In this document: piece after piece, positions 9,885-18,319 of the stretch
Layout: each line of letters starts with the position of its first letter
How positions within the stretch are numbered: the stretch's first letter is position 1
Assembly (NCBI RefSeq): GCF_037996825.1
Contig: NZ_JBBNAC010000001.1
Location: 3,162,001-3,226,000 of the forward strand
Origin: Bdellovibrio sp. BCCA
GTDB lineage: Bacteria; Bdellovibrionota; Bdellovibrionia; Bdellovibrionales; Bdellovibrionaceae
Direction of reading: 5' to 3'
Length of the DNA: 64,000 nucleotides
Notes under the pieces: generated by a model
The model's database searches: none
What the model saw: the letters and a program-made list of their open reading frames with translations, nothing else
What the model was told of the DNA's origin: nothing
Position numbers and translations under genes: made by a program

Positions 9885-10001
9885 TCTCAAACAGATGACG
9901 GTCTTGCAAAGTCTATCAAATCTCAAAATGAAACATCACAACGGGCTCCTGCTTCGACAAGATGAATGTTATGAAATGAAGAGGTCTCAGCGTGGGAAAG
10001 C

Positions 10002-10029
10002 TCAATATCATTCGGTATTCAGCCGATAA
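10002..10029 (+). promoter_or_regulatory. FliA-type promoter of the small lipoprotein gene
   Basis: A perfect FliA -10, GCCGATAA, lies at 10022-10029. The -35 is partial: TCAA at 10002-10005, with 16 bases between it and the -10. A strong Shine-Dalgarno (CGGAGG, 10039-10044) follows, so this transcript would have a normal short leader. Confidence 0.55.
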
Positions 10030-10050
10030 GTAATAAGTCGGAGGTTGTTC

Positions 10051-10344
10051 GTGAAAAAGCTTATTCTTCTTTCTTCGCTTCTCGCATTAGCTACGGGATG
10101 TTCTATGGAAGCCTCTTTAGAACAACTCGCAAAGGACCTTCCGGCCCCAATTAAATTTCAAGATCCGGCAAAAACAACGGGCCTTGTTTCTGGTTCTACA
10201 CAAACAGGCACTGCGACCGGCGGTGGAGTGACTTATCACGTACAAAGCACGGTGGGTAATTACATGTCGGGTATTGAACAAACGACGTCCGACAACACTT
10301 ACAAAGTTTACAGCTCTGTTCAAGGGGCTATCGTTTCCAACTAA
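10051..10344 (+). CDS. Small putative lipoprotein
   Basis: 97 residues from the GTG at 10051, chosen because CGGAGG ends 6 bases upstream; an in-frame TTG at 10045 overlaps the ribosome site spacing and is less likely. The N-terminus MKKLILLSSLLALATGC has a type II signal peptide with the lipid-carrying Cys at residue 17. The mature part is short, rich in Thr, Ser and Gly, with no family I recognise. Its FliA-type promoter and position directly after the fibre genes suggest an envelope protein made at the same time. Confidence 0.7.
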   Translation: MKKLILLSSLLALATGCSMEASLEQLAKDLPAPIKFQDPAKTTGLVSGSTQTGTATGGGVTYHVQSTVGNYMSGIEQTTSDNTYKVYSSVQGAIVSN

Positions 10345-10357
10345 GCACATATTCGCT

Positions 10358-10376
10358 GGACCTAGATCCTAGGTCC
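10358..10376. terminator. Possible weak hairpin after the small lipoprotein gene
   Basis: GGACCTA (10358-10364) pairs with TAGGTCC (10370-10376) around a 5-base loop and is followed by TCTT only. It sits between the lipoprotein stop and the next promoter. The short T-run makes termination uncertain. Confidence 0.3.
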
Positions 10377-10386
10377 TCTTCCCGCC

Positions 10387-10414
10387 TCAAGTTTCAAAAT
10401 AAGACAGCCGATAA
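10387..10414 (+). promoter_or_regulatory. FliA (sigma-28)-type promoter of the 10448-14051 operon
   Basis: TCAAGTTT (10387-10394), 12-base spacer, GCCGATAA (10407-10414): 7 of 8 and 8 of 8 matches to the consensus. This is the best FliA-type site in the window. The ATG at 10448 has a GGAAGG-type ribosome site about 8 bases upstream. Confidence 0.7.
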
Positions 10415-10447
10415 AGGTTTTAGATAAAACCATGGAAGGGTTTTCTT

Positions 10448-11146
10448 ATGATGAAGATGTTTGTCTTTATTCTTGCTTTAGGCTTCAGCTACTCAGCACG
10501 AGCCGCTGATCCCACCGTCGTCGATGTTCGTCGCAATATCACTCTCTCGGAAGACGACACGGTCTACAAAGATTTCTACATCAATGCTGATGCCAGTGCG
10601 GGTTTAAAAAAGAATCTCGTTGTCACAGCCGTTCGTAAAATCAACATCCGTGATGCCAGTGGCGCCAGTGCCGTTGGAGAAATTTTTGTGCCTGTCGGGC
10701 AATTAAAAATTATTGCCGTTTACGACAAAGTGGCTGTGGCTCGTGAGTATGCATTGCTTTCGCGCGATGAACTTCCGATGCTGGAGCAAACCGGAATTAT
10801 GACCGGAGATCGCATTGAAGTTAAAGGTTCATTCATTGACAACTCGAAGTCAAAACCGAAGAGAAAAGTAGCGGAAGAAACGGTCCCTCCTGCAACTACA
10901 ACTGCGGTTGTTGTTAATACAACGGTCGTAACCAGCCCGGCCTCCACCGCTACCGCGGCTCCGGCATCCTCCGCGTCCGCAGGAAACCCTGTAGAAACTG
11001 CAAATGTTAAGGCGGACGCCTTATTGAAAGCTGCATCTAATTCAAGTCCAGTCTCCGCCGCTGCCGCGGCTGCGACATCCTCTGCTTCCGCGGGGGAATC
11101 ACTTGAAAAAACGCAGGTTTCTGGTAACAACACTCTTCATGAGTGA
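10448..11146 (+). CDS. Exported protein with Ala/Ser-rich C-terminal tail
   Basis: 232 residues. Signal peptide of about 19 residues (MMKMFVFILALGFSYSARA, cleavage before ADP). Residues 20-135 form a compact domain with VVDVRRNITLSEDDT and later VGEIFVPVGQLKIIAVYDKVAVARE, suggesting a mostly beta fold. Residues about 145-232 are low-complexity Ala/Ser/Thr/Pro, probably an extended periplasmic tail. I do not recognise a family. The stop overlaps the prmA start by 8 bases, so translation of the two is probably coupled. Expression is likely driven by the FliA-type promoter at 10387. Confidence 0.75.
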   Translation: MMKMFVFILALGFSYSARAADPTVVDVRRNITLSEDDTVYKDFYINADASAGLKKNLVVTAVRKINIRDASGASAVGEIFVPVGQLKIIAVYDKVAVAREYALLSRDELPMLEQTGIMTGDRIEVKGSFIDNSKSKPKRKVAEETVPPATTTAVVVNTTVVTSPASTATAAPASSASAGNPVETANVKADALLKAASNSSPVSAAAAAATSSASAGESLEKTQVSGNNTLHE

Positions 11147-12035
11147 CAATTCTTATTTTCGTATCCGTTTAAGCCAAGTTCCCGCGGAACTTGAAGACAT
11201 CATCACTACACACTGCTTTGAATGCGGAGCCTCTGGAGTTACAGAGGCTTTGGCTTTTACACAGCCGGATCTAACTTACGATCCTCAGGTTTTGCATGTG
11301 CGCGCCCACGAAATGGACGTGTTCTTCCAGGAAAGACCGGGATGCGAGTTCTTCGATGGCCTTTTGGAATACAACCAAGCGATCAAGTGGCACATCTACG
11401 AAGAGGAAAACAAAGACTGGCTTGAAGAGTGGAAAAAAGGCTTTAAACCTTTCAAACTTGTCGGCGATTTCTGGGTTGTCCCGTCTTGGTTGCAACCACC
11501 TGCGGAATGCAAACATGCGATCTACATTGATCCTGGCATGGCTTTCGGCACGGGTACTCACGCCACAACACAAATGATGGCGTTCTTCATCCACAAACTG
11601 GCAGAGAAATACAAAAACCAAGTAGCCGACTGGGCCATGCTTGATGTGGGAACAGGAACTGCGATCTTAGCCATGCTCGCACAAATGAGCGGCATGGGTT
11701 TGGTCACAGGAATCGAAATCGATCCCGAAGCTCGTCGTGTTGCACGTGAAAATGTAAAACTCAATAAGCTCCCACAAATCGATATTCCTGAAACACTGAT
11801 CGAAGACATTCGCGAACAATACGACGTTGTGGTTGCAAATATCATCGATGGCGTTTTAATCAACATTAAAAAAGATCTTCTGCGTGTTCTGAAACCGGGA
11901 GGCCATATGCTTCTTACGGGTATTCTTGAAGAGCGCGACAATCACTTCTTTGAAAAGTTCATGGAGAACTCCGGCCTCACCGTTATTCGTCGTCTTGAAA
12001 AAGATGAATGGGTCGGTTACTGGGTTCAGTCATGA
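11139..12035 (+). CDS. prmA: Ribosomal protein L11 methyltransferase
   Basis: 298 residues. PrmA trimethylates ribosomal protein L11 using S-adenosylmethionine. The N-terminal domain contains the typical WHIYEEENKDWLEEWKKGFKP stretch. The methyltransferase core has PGMAFGTGTHATT and the SAM-binding loop LDVGTGTAILA, then VVANIIDGVL, the family NPPY-equivalent region. The ATG at 11139 lies within the end of the previous gene with no clear ribosome site of its own, which implies coupling; longer in-frame starts lack support. It overlaps rsmE by ATGA. Confidence 0.9.
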   Translation: MSDNSYFRIRLSQVPAELEDIITTHCFECGASGVTEALAFTQPDLTYDPQVLHVRAHEMDVFFQERPGCEFFDGLLEYNQAIKWHIYEEENKDWLEEWKKGFKPFKLVGDFWVVPSWLQPPAECKHAIYIDPGMAFGTGTHATTQMMAFFIHKLAEKYKNQVADWAMLDVGTGTAILAMLAQMSGMGLVTGIEIDPEARRVARENVKLNKLPQIDIPETLIEDIREQYDVVVANIIDGVLINIKKDLLRVLKPGGHMLLTGILEERDNHFFEKFMENSGLTVIRRLEKDEWVGYWVQS

Positions 12036-12793
12036 GACGCTATTGGATTGAGAAAAAAGACCTCTTCCAAGACCAAGTGAATTTCACGGGAGATGTCTTT
12101 CATCACATCTTCGATGTCTGCCGCCAAGAAGTGGGTTCAAAGTTTGAAGTCCTCACAGAAGACAGCAAGGCCTTCTTTGTCGAAGTCACTCAAGTGACAA
12201 AGAAGTCCGCCATTGCACGTATTCTTGAAGAGCGAATGATCCCACCTTTGAAAGAACCTCACGTGCATTTAGTTCTTTCCATCTCGCGCTTTCCGGTGAT
12301 GGACGCCATCATGGAAAAAGCTGTGGAATTGGGAGTTAAAAGCATTCAGCCTTTCTTTTCAGAATTCAGCTTCGTTCGTAAGGGCGAAAAGATTTCCGAG
12401 AACAAGGTCGAACGCTGGGATAAAATTGTCCGCTCCGCCACTCAACAATCGGGCCGCGGCGACTTGATGAAAATTCAGGCACCTATTCCTTTTGAAAAAA
12501 TATCGGATTTAATTAACCAGAAACCGGGTTCGGTGGGTCTATTTGCTTATGAGGGTCCGTCGACTCTTAGCATCAAGGATTATATCACCAAAGTTAAATC
12601 AGAGCACCCTCAAGGGATCAAAGACCTCTGGATCATCGTGGGCAGCGAGGGAGGCTTCTCTCACAAAGAAGTCGAAGAATTCCAAAAACTAGGCCTTCAT
12701 CCAGTGACCCTGGGACCTCAAGTTTTGCGAGTTGAAACGGCTTGCATGGCCCTGGTATCAGTCCTAAAGTATGACTTTGATCTGATGTGTTGA
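12032..12793 (+). CDS. rsmE: 16S rRNA (uracil-1498-N3)-methyltransferase
   Basis: 253 residues, about the family's normal length. RsmE methylates U1498 of 16S rRNA as a SPOUT-knot dimer. The N-terminal PUA-like part contains FHHIFDVCR, and the C-terminal knot carries the signature GSEGGFSHKEV and LRVETA. The start ATG at 12032 overlaps the prmA stop as ATGA, the usual sign of coupled translation. Confidence 0.92.
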   Translation: MRRYWIEKKDLFQDQVNFTGDVFHHIFDVCRQEVGSKFEVLTEDSKAFFVEVTQVTKKSAIARILEERMIPPLKEPHVHLVLSISRFPVMDAIMEKAVELGVKSIQPFFSEFSFVRKGEKISENKVERWDKIVRSATQQSGRGDLMKIQAPIPFEKISDLINQKPGSVGLFAYEGPSTLSIKDYITKVKSEHPQGIKDLWIIVGSEGGFSHKEVEEFQKLGLHPVTLGPQVLRVETACMALVSVLKYDFDLMC

Positions 12794-12804
12794 AAGGAGA
12801 GGGA

Positions 12805-13578
12805 ATGGATCCCTTTGAGGAATTTGAATTTAAGCCGCTCACGGACGGTCTAGGTTTCCACAAAAAGAAATCAGCGACTCCGGCCAAGGAAGAAAAGAAA
12901 GCGGACACTTTCTCCAAAAATCTTATGAAGGATCAAGGTTTGGAATTGATCGAAGAAACTTCGACAGATCCACTTCGTCCGCCTCTTCCACGCAAAAAAT
13001 CTGCGCCAATTCCACCAGCTCCGGGTTCACTCACTGAAGTGGGCGGAGACGGTTCTGCGGCTGTTGATGAAATTCTTAAGACGCTTCAGAAAAACCGTCG
13101 TTTGGATTTTGAAAACTCCAAACAAAAGGTTTCTCAAACAACGACAAAAGAAGAATTCAAAAAGACAACATGGAGTTTTTCAGCCGCCTTGCTGGATGGC
13201 ATGTTGGTCGTCGCGGCGAGCCTTCTTTGCATGATCATTCTTTTGGTCGTGACGAAAGTAGACTTGATCGGAAACCTCACAAACCCAGACTCTCAAGGTA
13301 TGATCTATCTTGCGACAGTGTCTTTGTTTGCAGGTGTATCTTTCATCTACCTTACTTTGAATCGCATCTACATGGGCTTCACTCCTGGTGAGTGGGCTTT
13401 TGATCAAAGAATCGGAAAACCGGAAGAGTTGAACAGAGCTTCTTACTCTTTAAAGGTTGTGGCCCGTTCATTCCTAGTGATTATCACAGGATTCATCGTG
13501 CTCCCGATTCTTTCGACTTTGTTCAATAAAGACCTTGCGGGCTCCATCACAGGCGCTCAACTTTTCAAAAAGGCATAG
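12805..13578 (+). CDS. RDD-family membrane protein with long charged N-terminus
   Basis: 257 residues from the ATG at 12805, preceded by AAGGAGAGGG. Residues 1-125 are soluble, charged and Lys/Pro-rich (probably disordered). Residues about 126-257 form the RDD domain with three hydrophobic segments ([20 protein letters not shown], a second near residues 165-185, and a third near 215-240) and the family [14 protein letters not shown] loop. RDD proteins are small membrane proteins, some linked to ion transport; the substrate here is unknown. Encoded between rsmE and rfaE2 in one run. Confidence 0.75.
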   Translation: MDPFEEFEFKPLTDGLGFHKKKSATPAKEEKKADTFSKNLMKDQGLELIEETSTDPLRPPLPRKKSAPIPPAPGSLTEVGGDGSAAVDEILKTLQKNRRLDFENSKQKVSQTTTKEEFKKTTWSFSAALLDGMLVVAASLLCMIILLVVTKVDLIGNLTNPDSQGMIYLATVSLFAGVSFIYLTLNRIYMGFTPGEWAFDQRIGKPEELNRASYSLKVVARSFLVIITGFIVLPILSTLFNKDLAGSITGAQLFKKA

Positions 13579-13583
13579 AGTTC

Positions 13584-14051
13584 ATGGGCCAAGTTCGCAA
13601 TTTTGATAACATTGAAGCGGCTTTGGCTCCCCTTCGTTCTCAAGGTAAAAAAATTGTTTTCACAAATGGTGTTTTTGACCTGCTTCACGTAGGCCACGTT
13701 CGCTATTTGCAAGAGGCCCGCGCTTTGGGTGACGCTTTAGTTGTCGGAGTCAATGCCGACGCCAGCGTGAAACGTCTAAAAGGCCCTACTCGTCCTGTGC
13801 AAGTGGAAGCGGATCGTGCGGAAATTTTAGCGGGATTGTGGGCCGTGGATTTCACGGTGATTTTCACTGAAGATACTCCAGCCAATCTGATTGAAAAAGT
13901 TCGTCCTGATATCTTAGTTAAAGGTGGCGACTGGAAGATTGATCAAATCGTCGGCGCTCCTTTCGTGCAGTCTTATGGAGGCAAAGTGATGTCTTTGCAG
14001 TTCGTCGACGGCAGATCCACAACAAAAATCATCGAAAAAGCCCAGAAGTAA
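13584..14051 (+). CDS. rfaE2: D-glycero-beta-D-manno-heptose 1-phosphate adenylyltransferase
   Basis: 155 residues, equivalent to the C-terminal domain of E. coli HldE. It transfers AMP to heptose 1-phosphate on the route to ADP-heptose for LPS core. Seen: the nucleotidyltransferase motif [17 protein letters not shown] (HxGH), the late motif VDGRSTTKI (equivalent of ISSTxI), and VKGGDW typical of RfaE2. The kinase half must be encoded elsewhere. The ATG at 13584 is 5 bases after the RDD gene stop. It converges with the next gene with no gap. Confidence 0.9.
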   Translation: MGQVRNFDNIEAALAPLRSQGKKIVFTNGVFDLLHVGHVRYLQEARALGDALVVGVNADASVKRLKGPTRPVQVEADRAEILAGLWAVDFTVIFTEDTPANLIEKVRPDILVKGGDWKIDQIVGAPFVQSYGGKVMSLQFVDGRSTTKIIEKAQK

Positions 14052-14855
14052 TTATTCCGGGCAAATCAAAGCGCGCTCTGCCGAAGTAATAGAGTATTTC
14101 ACCAACGGTTTAAAATCTTTCAATCGCTGGCGAATAGTTGTGAAGCCTGCAGAGTTTCCGTCCGTGTTCTTCACCCAATAATCATCGACCCTGGCATTAC
14201 TCCATCCACAGAATTGTTTTAGGGCCATACCCGCAATCAATCCGGAAGAGTGCCAGCCATTCCAACAATGGGCATACACCGGCCCGCTCAACCTTCCCTT
14301 GATACGGTCATAAACCATTCCCAAAATTTTTTCGTTTTCTTCTGCCGCCGCATACTGCTTATAAATGAGCGTCTGATTTTGATGAGCCGTGTTTTTACAA
14401 GACACACTTTTCGGAGCTTTCTCAAAATTCTCGGAGTAAAGATAAACGGCCGCCCCAAAATCCTCGCGACACAAGTTCGTCAATCCCACTGTAGGCAACG
14501 GATTTGTATTCGATCTTGGAGTTTCCAAGTTGGTGTTGTTTGCACCACCTCGATACATCACTCCGTGCAAAACAACACGAAAATTGCGAGTGCCATAAAG
14601 AGCTTCATCTCCATCTCCGCGATTGTCCGTGAGTTTTTCCTGGAGATTCGCGAAACCATAACGGAGTTTGAATTTCTTCACCTCTTCGTCTAAACGAAAG
14701 CCATCAATCGCAGGCTCCAAGGTTCCGCCGGACTGAGGTGATTCGGAAGAAAAAGAATCTTCAAAAAGTTTCGTGATACTTGCTTTTGCACATCCCAAAA
14801 ACTGACATGCGACCAAAGATGTAAGAATTAATTTTTTGAAAGAAGATTGTTTCAT
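14052..14855 (-). CDS. Putative lipoprotein with tyrosine-phosphatase-like loop lacking the catalytic Arg
   Basis: 267 residues from the ATG at 14855, which gives a clean lipoprotein signal (MKQSSFKKLI...ACQFLGC, Cys about residue 21); a TTG farther upstream (14939) would bury it. Around residues 185-205 lies YAHCWNGWHSSG, matching the phosphatase HC-x5-R loop except that Ser stands where Arg is required. The fold is probably that of a dual-specificity phosphatase, which may be inactive, a binding protein, or a variant enzyme. I recall similar HCWNGWH proteins in relatives but cannot verify this. Its stop abuts that of rfaE2, which is convergent. Confidence 0.65.
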   Translation of the reverse strand: MKQSSFKKLILTSLVACQFLGCAKASITKLFEDSFSSESPQSGGTLEPAIDGFRLDEEVKKFKLRYGFANLQEKLTDNRGDGDEALYGTRNFRVVLHGVMYRGGANNTNLETPRSNTNPLPTVGLTNLCREDFGAAVYLYSENFEKAPKSVSCKNTAHQNQTLIYKQYAAAEENEKILGMVYDRIKGRLSGPVYAHCWNGWHSSGLIAGMALKQFCGWSNARVDDYWVKNTDGNSAGFTTIRQRLKDFKPLVKYSITSAERALICPE

Positions 14856-15012
14856 TTCCTCATATTGAATGACTTCTTGATCATAATACAAGCTGGCAAG
14901 ACCATTAAAATGTGAATGCGAGGTTCTGTTGTTCTGCAATTTGACAATTCACCCGACATTTATCCTTTTTGTAAGATGAACCTCTTGCTCTTTCGCGAGA
15001 AAACATTTGTCT

Positions 15013-16383
15013 ATGAAAACAAATAAACAAAAATCCATCTTTTTCATTCTTACATTATTAACCTCTTCCTCCGCCTTCGCACTGAATCTCAGTGATTTAC
15101 AAGGGGAATCGCGACGCGAATATCGCTCTCCTCGCGGAGTTCCTGAACTTTGTGTTATTGCGAAAAAATGGCCCGGAGCCAGCTACAAAACAGGTGATCT
15201 AGAAAAAGAAAAAACTCTCTGTAATTACGATTTTTATTTGAACATGGGTATTTGCCCAAAATATACGTCAACCAACCCCGCTATTCTTTTGTTAGAGCCG
15301 AACGCAAAGTACACGAAAGAAGCCATTGATGCTTCCGACTGCAACCTTAAAAAGCTGGATGTAAAAACAGAGGCTAAGTTTAAACAGACCATCACTTGTT
15401 CAAACACATCCTCAATTGTCGCCTACTATCACGTCTCGCGTGCCTTGGGAAATATAGGTCGTGTTCCGACAACCGTTTTGCGCACGATGGATATTCAAAC
15501 TCACGCCAAGCTCACGCAAAAGGCCAACGATTATTTGCGTAATGTGAATGACTCGATTCGCATCTCATGGCAACACTTCGCCGAAGTCCATAAATTTCCA
15601 CGCATGTATCCCCTTCTTTTTGACAATTCTCAATCTCAGATATTTGGAGCTTTGAGTGACAACGTGAAAGACGAAGAACAGTACGGCGATGTTAGCGGCG
15701 TGGGCGACTACGATACGCGCTACCAAAGATTTCTTCGTCAAGCTCCGTTCCAACGAGTAGCAAGTTCCCAATCAGTCCCTCAACAAGTCGGCTCTTCAGA
15801 GTTCACCAAAGTGGCGCAAATCGTGACGCAAATGAAAGACGTTTCTGACATGGTTTTGTTGGACACGATGCTAAACCAACAAGACCGCATCGGAAACATT
15901 CATTATAAGTTTTATTGGTATTACATCAATCCGCAAACCACGACGATAGAACGTTCGAAATCAAATGCGAAAGTCTCTAACGGACAGATCAAAGTTCCAG
16001 ATGAGGAGCTTCGAGAAATGGCCGGCCGTAAAGCCGCTCTTCTTAAAGAAATGGTTCTTAAGGACAATGACTGTGGTGTTTCAAAAACCAATATGATGAA
16101 AAAAATCGGAGCTTTGGATAAAGTTCGACATATGAGCTATCAAACGTATCGACGCTTGCTTGCGTTTGAACAAACACTCAATACGCCTGCAGGTAAAGAC
16201 TACTTCATGAAAGAGCTTTTATTCTCCGCCGCTGATTATTCATCGCTTCTTAAAAACACTCAAGAGGCGAAACGAATCCTGGTGAGCAAGTGCCAGTCGA
16301 GTCAGCTTCAGTTCGATGTGGATTTGGAAAACTACGTCGCGGGAACAAACAGCCGTCGCCCAAAAACGACATGCACACTTTAA
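15013..16383 (+). CDS. Exported protein of unknown function
   Basis: 456 residues. The ATG at 15013 gives a good signal peptide (about residues 1-24, ending SSSAFA-LN); the upstream TTG at 15007 is less likely. The mature part has several spaced Cys residues (for example LCVIAKKW, LCNYDF, MGICPKY, ITCSNTSS) that may form disulphides in the periplasm, and is otherwise polar and mainly helical. I recognise no family. The ribosome site is weak. Its stop TAA overlaps the stop of the convergent VTC gene within TTAA. Confidence 0.65.
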   Translation: MKTNKQKSIFFILTLLTSSSAFALNLSDLQGESRREYRSPRGVPELCVIAKKWPGASYKTGDLEKEKTLCNYDFYLNMGICPKYTSTNPAILLLEPNAKYTKEAIDASDCNLKKLDVKTEAKFKQTITCSNTSSIVAYYHVSRALGNIGRVPTTVLRTMDIQTHAKLTQKANDYLRNVNDSIRISWQHFAEVHKFPRMYPLLFDNSQSQIFGALSDNVKDEEQYGDVSGVGDYDTRYQRFLRQAPFQRVASSQSVPQQVGSSEFTKVAQIVTQMKDVSDMVLLDTMLNQQDRIGNIHYKFYWYYINPQTTTIERSKSNAKVSNGQIKVPDEELREMAGRKAALLKEMVLKDNDCGVSKTNMMKKIGALDKVRHMSYQTYRRLLAFEQTLNTPAGKDYFMKELLFSAADYSSLLKNTQEAKRILVSKCQSSQLQFDVDLENYVAGTNSRRPKTTCTL

Positions 16384-17165
16384 CGGTATAAAACCCCTGG
16401 GGATAAGATCTCAGGGGTTCCCAGATAGGTCGCCATGGAGTTTCCGAACTTAGAAAAAGATCCGCCAACCAGTTCGAAACGGCGGATCAGTTCCACCATC
16501 CAAAGTGGAATCTTCTTTTCACACTTCAACTCAAGCACGACGTTTTTACCAGGCTCCTCAAATGAATCCGGGTGGTCATAGTGACAAAGAGACTTTTCAT
16601 GAGGGCTAACACACCAATCCGTCATTTCTTGATAGCGCAAGTCCCGATCAAACGTCACACGGGCATAGTCATCAACTTCCGAAAGATAAGCCTTGCGACG
16701 GTATTGAGTTAAAATCACAGGACCTAAATTGTAAGTCATTTTCAAATGCAAAAAATCCTCTAAGTTGGTAAGCGAATAGGGGTCCATGCCGTTGGGTAAA
16801 CATTCATTTTCCAGAATATTTCTCCAATCCTTTAAAAGAACCTTCGCTCGTTTTTTTCTTACGAATTCGCGAAGCTTATATTTCACTTCAAAAAAATACG
16901 GAGGCTCCGTTCCTTCCCCGTAAGAACGAATGCGCACATTGAAACTGAAAGCGCCGGCGGACTCTTTGTATCGCAAAAGATATAAGCTCGGTGAATCCAG
17001 ATACAGACTGTTGATGGTATAAAAGTGATCACTTTGAATCACAGAGTAATAATCCATACTGCAGTAAGATTCGACAAAACGTGAAATCGGATCAATCAAC
17101 TCAGGTGAGATCAAATACTTCAGCTCATAGCGTTCTAGATTTAACGGCGACACCTGCTGTCCCAT
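16380..17165 (-). CDS. VTC-domain protein (polyphosphate polymerase domain)
   Basis: 261 residues. The pattern ERYELKYLIS near the N-terminus, then RYKESAGAFSFNVRIRSYG, FFEVKYKLREFVRKKRAKV and a late VVLELKCEKKIPLW fits the VTC domain, the CYTH-like tunnel fold that makes polyphosphate from ATP in yeast Vtc4. The basic residues lining the tunnel (Arg and Lys in those motifs) are present. No signal peptide, so it should be cytoplasmic. It is the last gene of the DUF4956/HlyD/TolC operon, its ATG overlapping the preceding stop as TGATG. Polymerase activity is inferred from the family, and bacterial members are poorly characterised. Confidence 0.8.
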   Translation of the reverse strand: MGQQVSPLNLERYELKYLISPELIDPISRFVESYCSMDYYSVIQSDHFYTINSLYLDSPSLYLLRYKESAGAFSFNVRIRSYGEGTEPPYFFEVKYKLREFVRKKRAKVLLKDWRNILENECLPNGMDPYSLTNLEDFLHLKMTYNLGPVILTQYRRKAYLSEVDDYARVTFDRDLRYQEMTDWCVSPHEKSLCHYDHPDSFEEPGKNVVLELKCEKKIPLWMVELIRRFELVGGSFSKFGNSMATYLGTPEILSPGVLYR

Positions 17166-18319
17166 CAGATTTCCTTTTGTTTTTTATCGATGTAGTTTTT
17201 GTCAGGATTCTTAGTCAGGGTTTCACTTTCCAAAAGGTAATTAAGGTAAAGCATTGTGATTTCTTGTTGTTGGTTCAGCAGATCTAATTGTTCCTGTCGC
17301 TGGGCTATTTTGCGATCCATATTTGTCAAAGAATCCAGCGTGCCCACGGTGATTCGTTCCATTTTCTTGGCACTTCGATAGATTTCGATAAGGTTTAAAA
17401 TCTGAGTTCGCAAATTTTGCAGCTGGTCCCCGCTTTCTTCGAGTTCTTTTTGCTTCAAAGCCCTCTTGAGAATCAATTCATTTTGCTTTTGTTTGGCCAA
17501 CACATCTGAACCCAAAATCGGAATCTGAATCACCAGTTCCACCTCGTACTGTGCGTCGGCATCCTTTTTTTTCTTTTGACTGAGTTCCAGTGCTTTAACC
17601 CACTGCTGTTCTCGGCCCTTAACGATAGCCAGTTCCTGTCCCATCTGCTCGATTTCTTCATGAATGATTTTCTTGCTCAAAGAATCTCCGTCGTGAAAAT
17701 GCTCCTGCAAAGCCGTCGAGATATCTTCGACTTGAATGAGATCCATGCTTTCCACTTTTTTCTCTTTGGCATCGGGGACCCAGTTCAGAATTCTTCTTAG
17801 TAAGAGATCACGTTCTTGAGTCAGCGTACTTTGGACCCTTTGAAAACGATAAAGATCGGATTTTGCAGATAGGAAAGCTTTTGACGTCCCACGGCCCGCA
17901 CGCAAAGAAAGACTTTGCGCTTTGACGTATCTTTCAGAAAGAGACACAGCATCCTCAACGCATTTTAATTTCTGCTGGGTGAGTTCAAACAACAAAAGAG
18001 CATTGTAGCGCGTTTGTAAAGCCCACCCTAGTGATGTGTTTTTAAGAAGTTTTTGTTCCTCAGTCTTACCCCGGCCCCGGGTCCACTCAGGCCAAGATTT
18101 CAGCTGAAACTTAACTCCAATTTCAGTCGCTTCAGTGCCGTTTTGTTCATGACCAACAAAGCCCTCGACGTTTCGCAGTGGATTTTTAGAGTCCGTGGCC
18201 TGAATTTCGTCATAAGACAAATAGGTCTTGTCCGTCCAGGCTGTTTTAAGGACTTGCTCCGCTGTGACGGCGACGGCCACCGAAGAGCTTAAAAACACCA
18301 AGAGCCCGAACAGTTTCAT
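17165..18319 (-). CDS. TolC-like outer-membrane channel protein
   Basis: 384 residues with a signal peptide (MKLFGLLVFLSSSVAVAVTA). The body is dominated by long amphipathic helices with a central interruption, as in TolC/outer membrane efflux proteins, though shorter than the usual 430-480 residues. The N-terminal half contains LGWALQTRYNALLLFELTQQ, and the C-terminal helices LDSLTNMDRKIAQRQEQLDLLNQQQ. It probably forms the outer-membrane exit duct for the HlyD-like protein encoded just upstream. The start ATG at 18319 overlaps the stop of that gene by 4 bases. Assignment rests on architecture and context rather than on a signature motif. Confidence 0.7.
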   Translation of the reverse strand: MKLFGLLVFLSSSVAVAVTAEQVLKTAWTDKTYLSYDEIQATDSKNPLRNVEGFVGHEQNGTEATEIGVKFQLKSWPEWTRGRGKTEEQKLLKNTSLGWALQTRYNALLLFELTQQKLKCVEDAVSLSERYVKAQSLSLRAGRGTSKAFLSAKSDLYRFQRVQSTLTQERDLLLRRILNWVPDAKEKKVESMDLIQVEDISTALQEHFHDGDSLSKKIIHEEIEQMGQELAIVKGREQQWVKALELSQKKKKDADAQYEVELVIQIPILGSDVLAKQKQNELILKRALKQKELEESGDQLQNLRTQILNLIEIYRSAKKMERITVGTLDSLTNMDRKIAQRQEQLDLLNQQQEITMLYLNYLLESETLTKNPDKNYIDKKQKEI

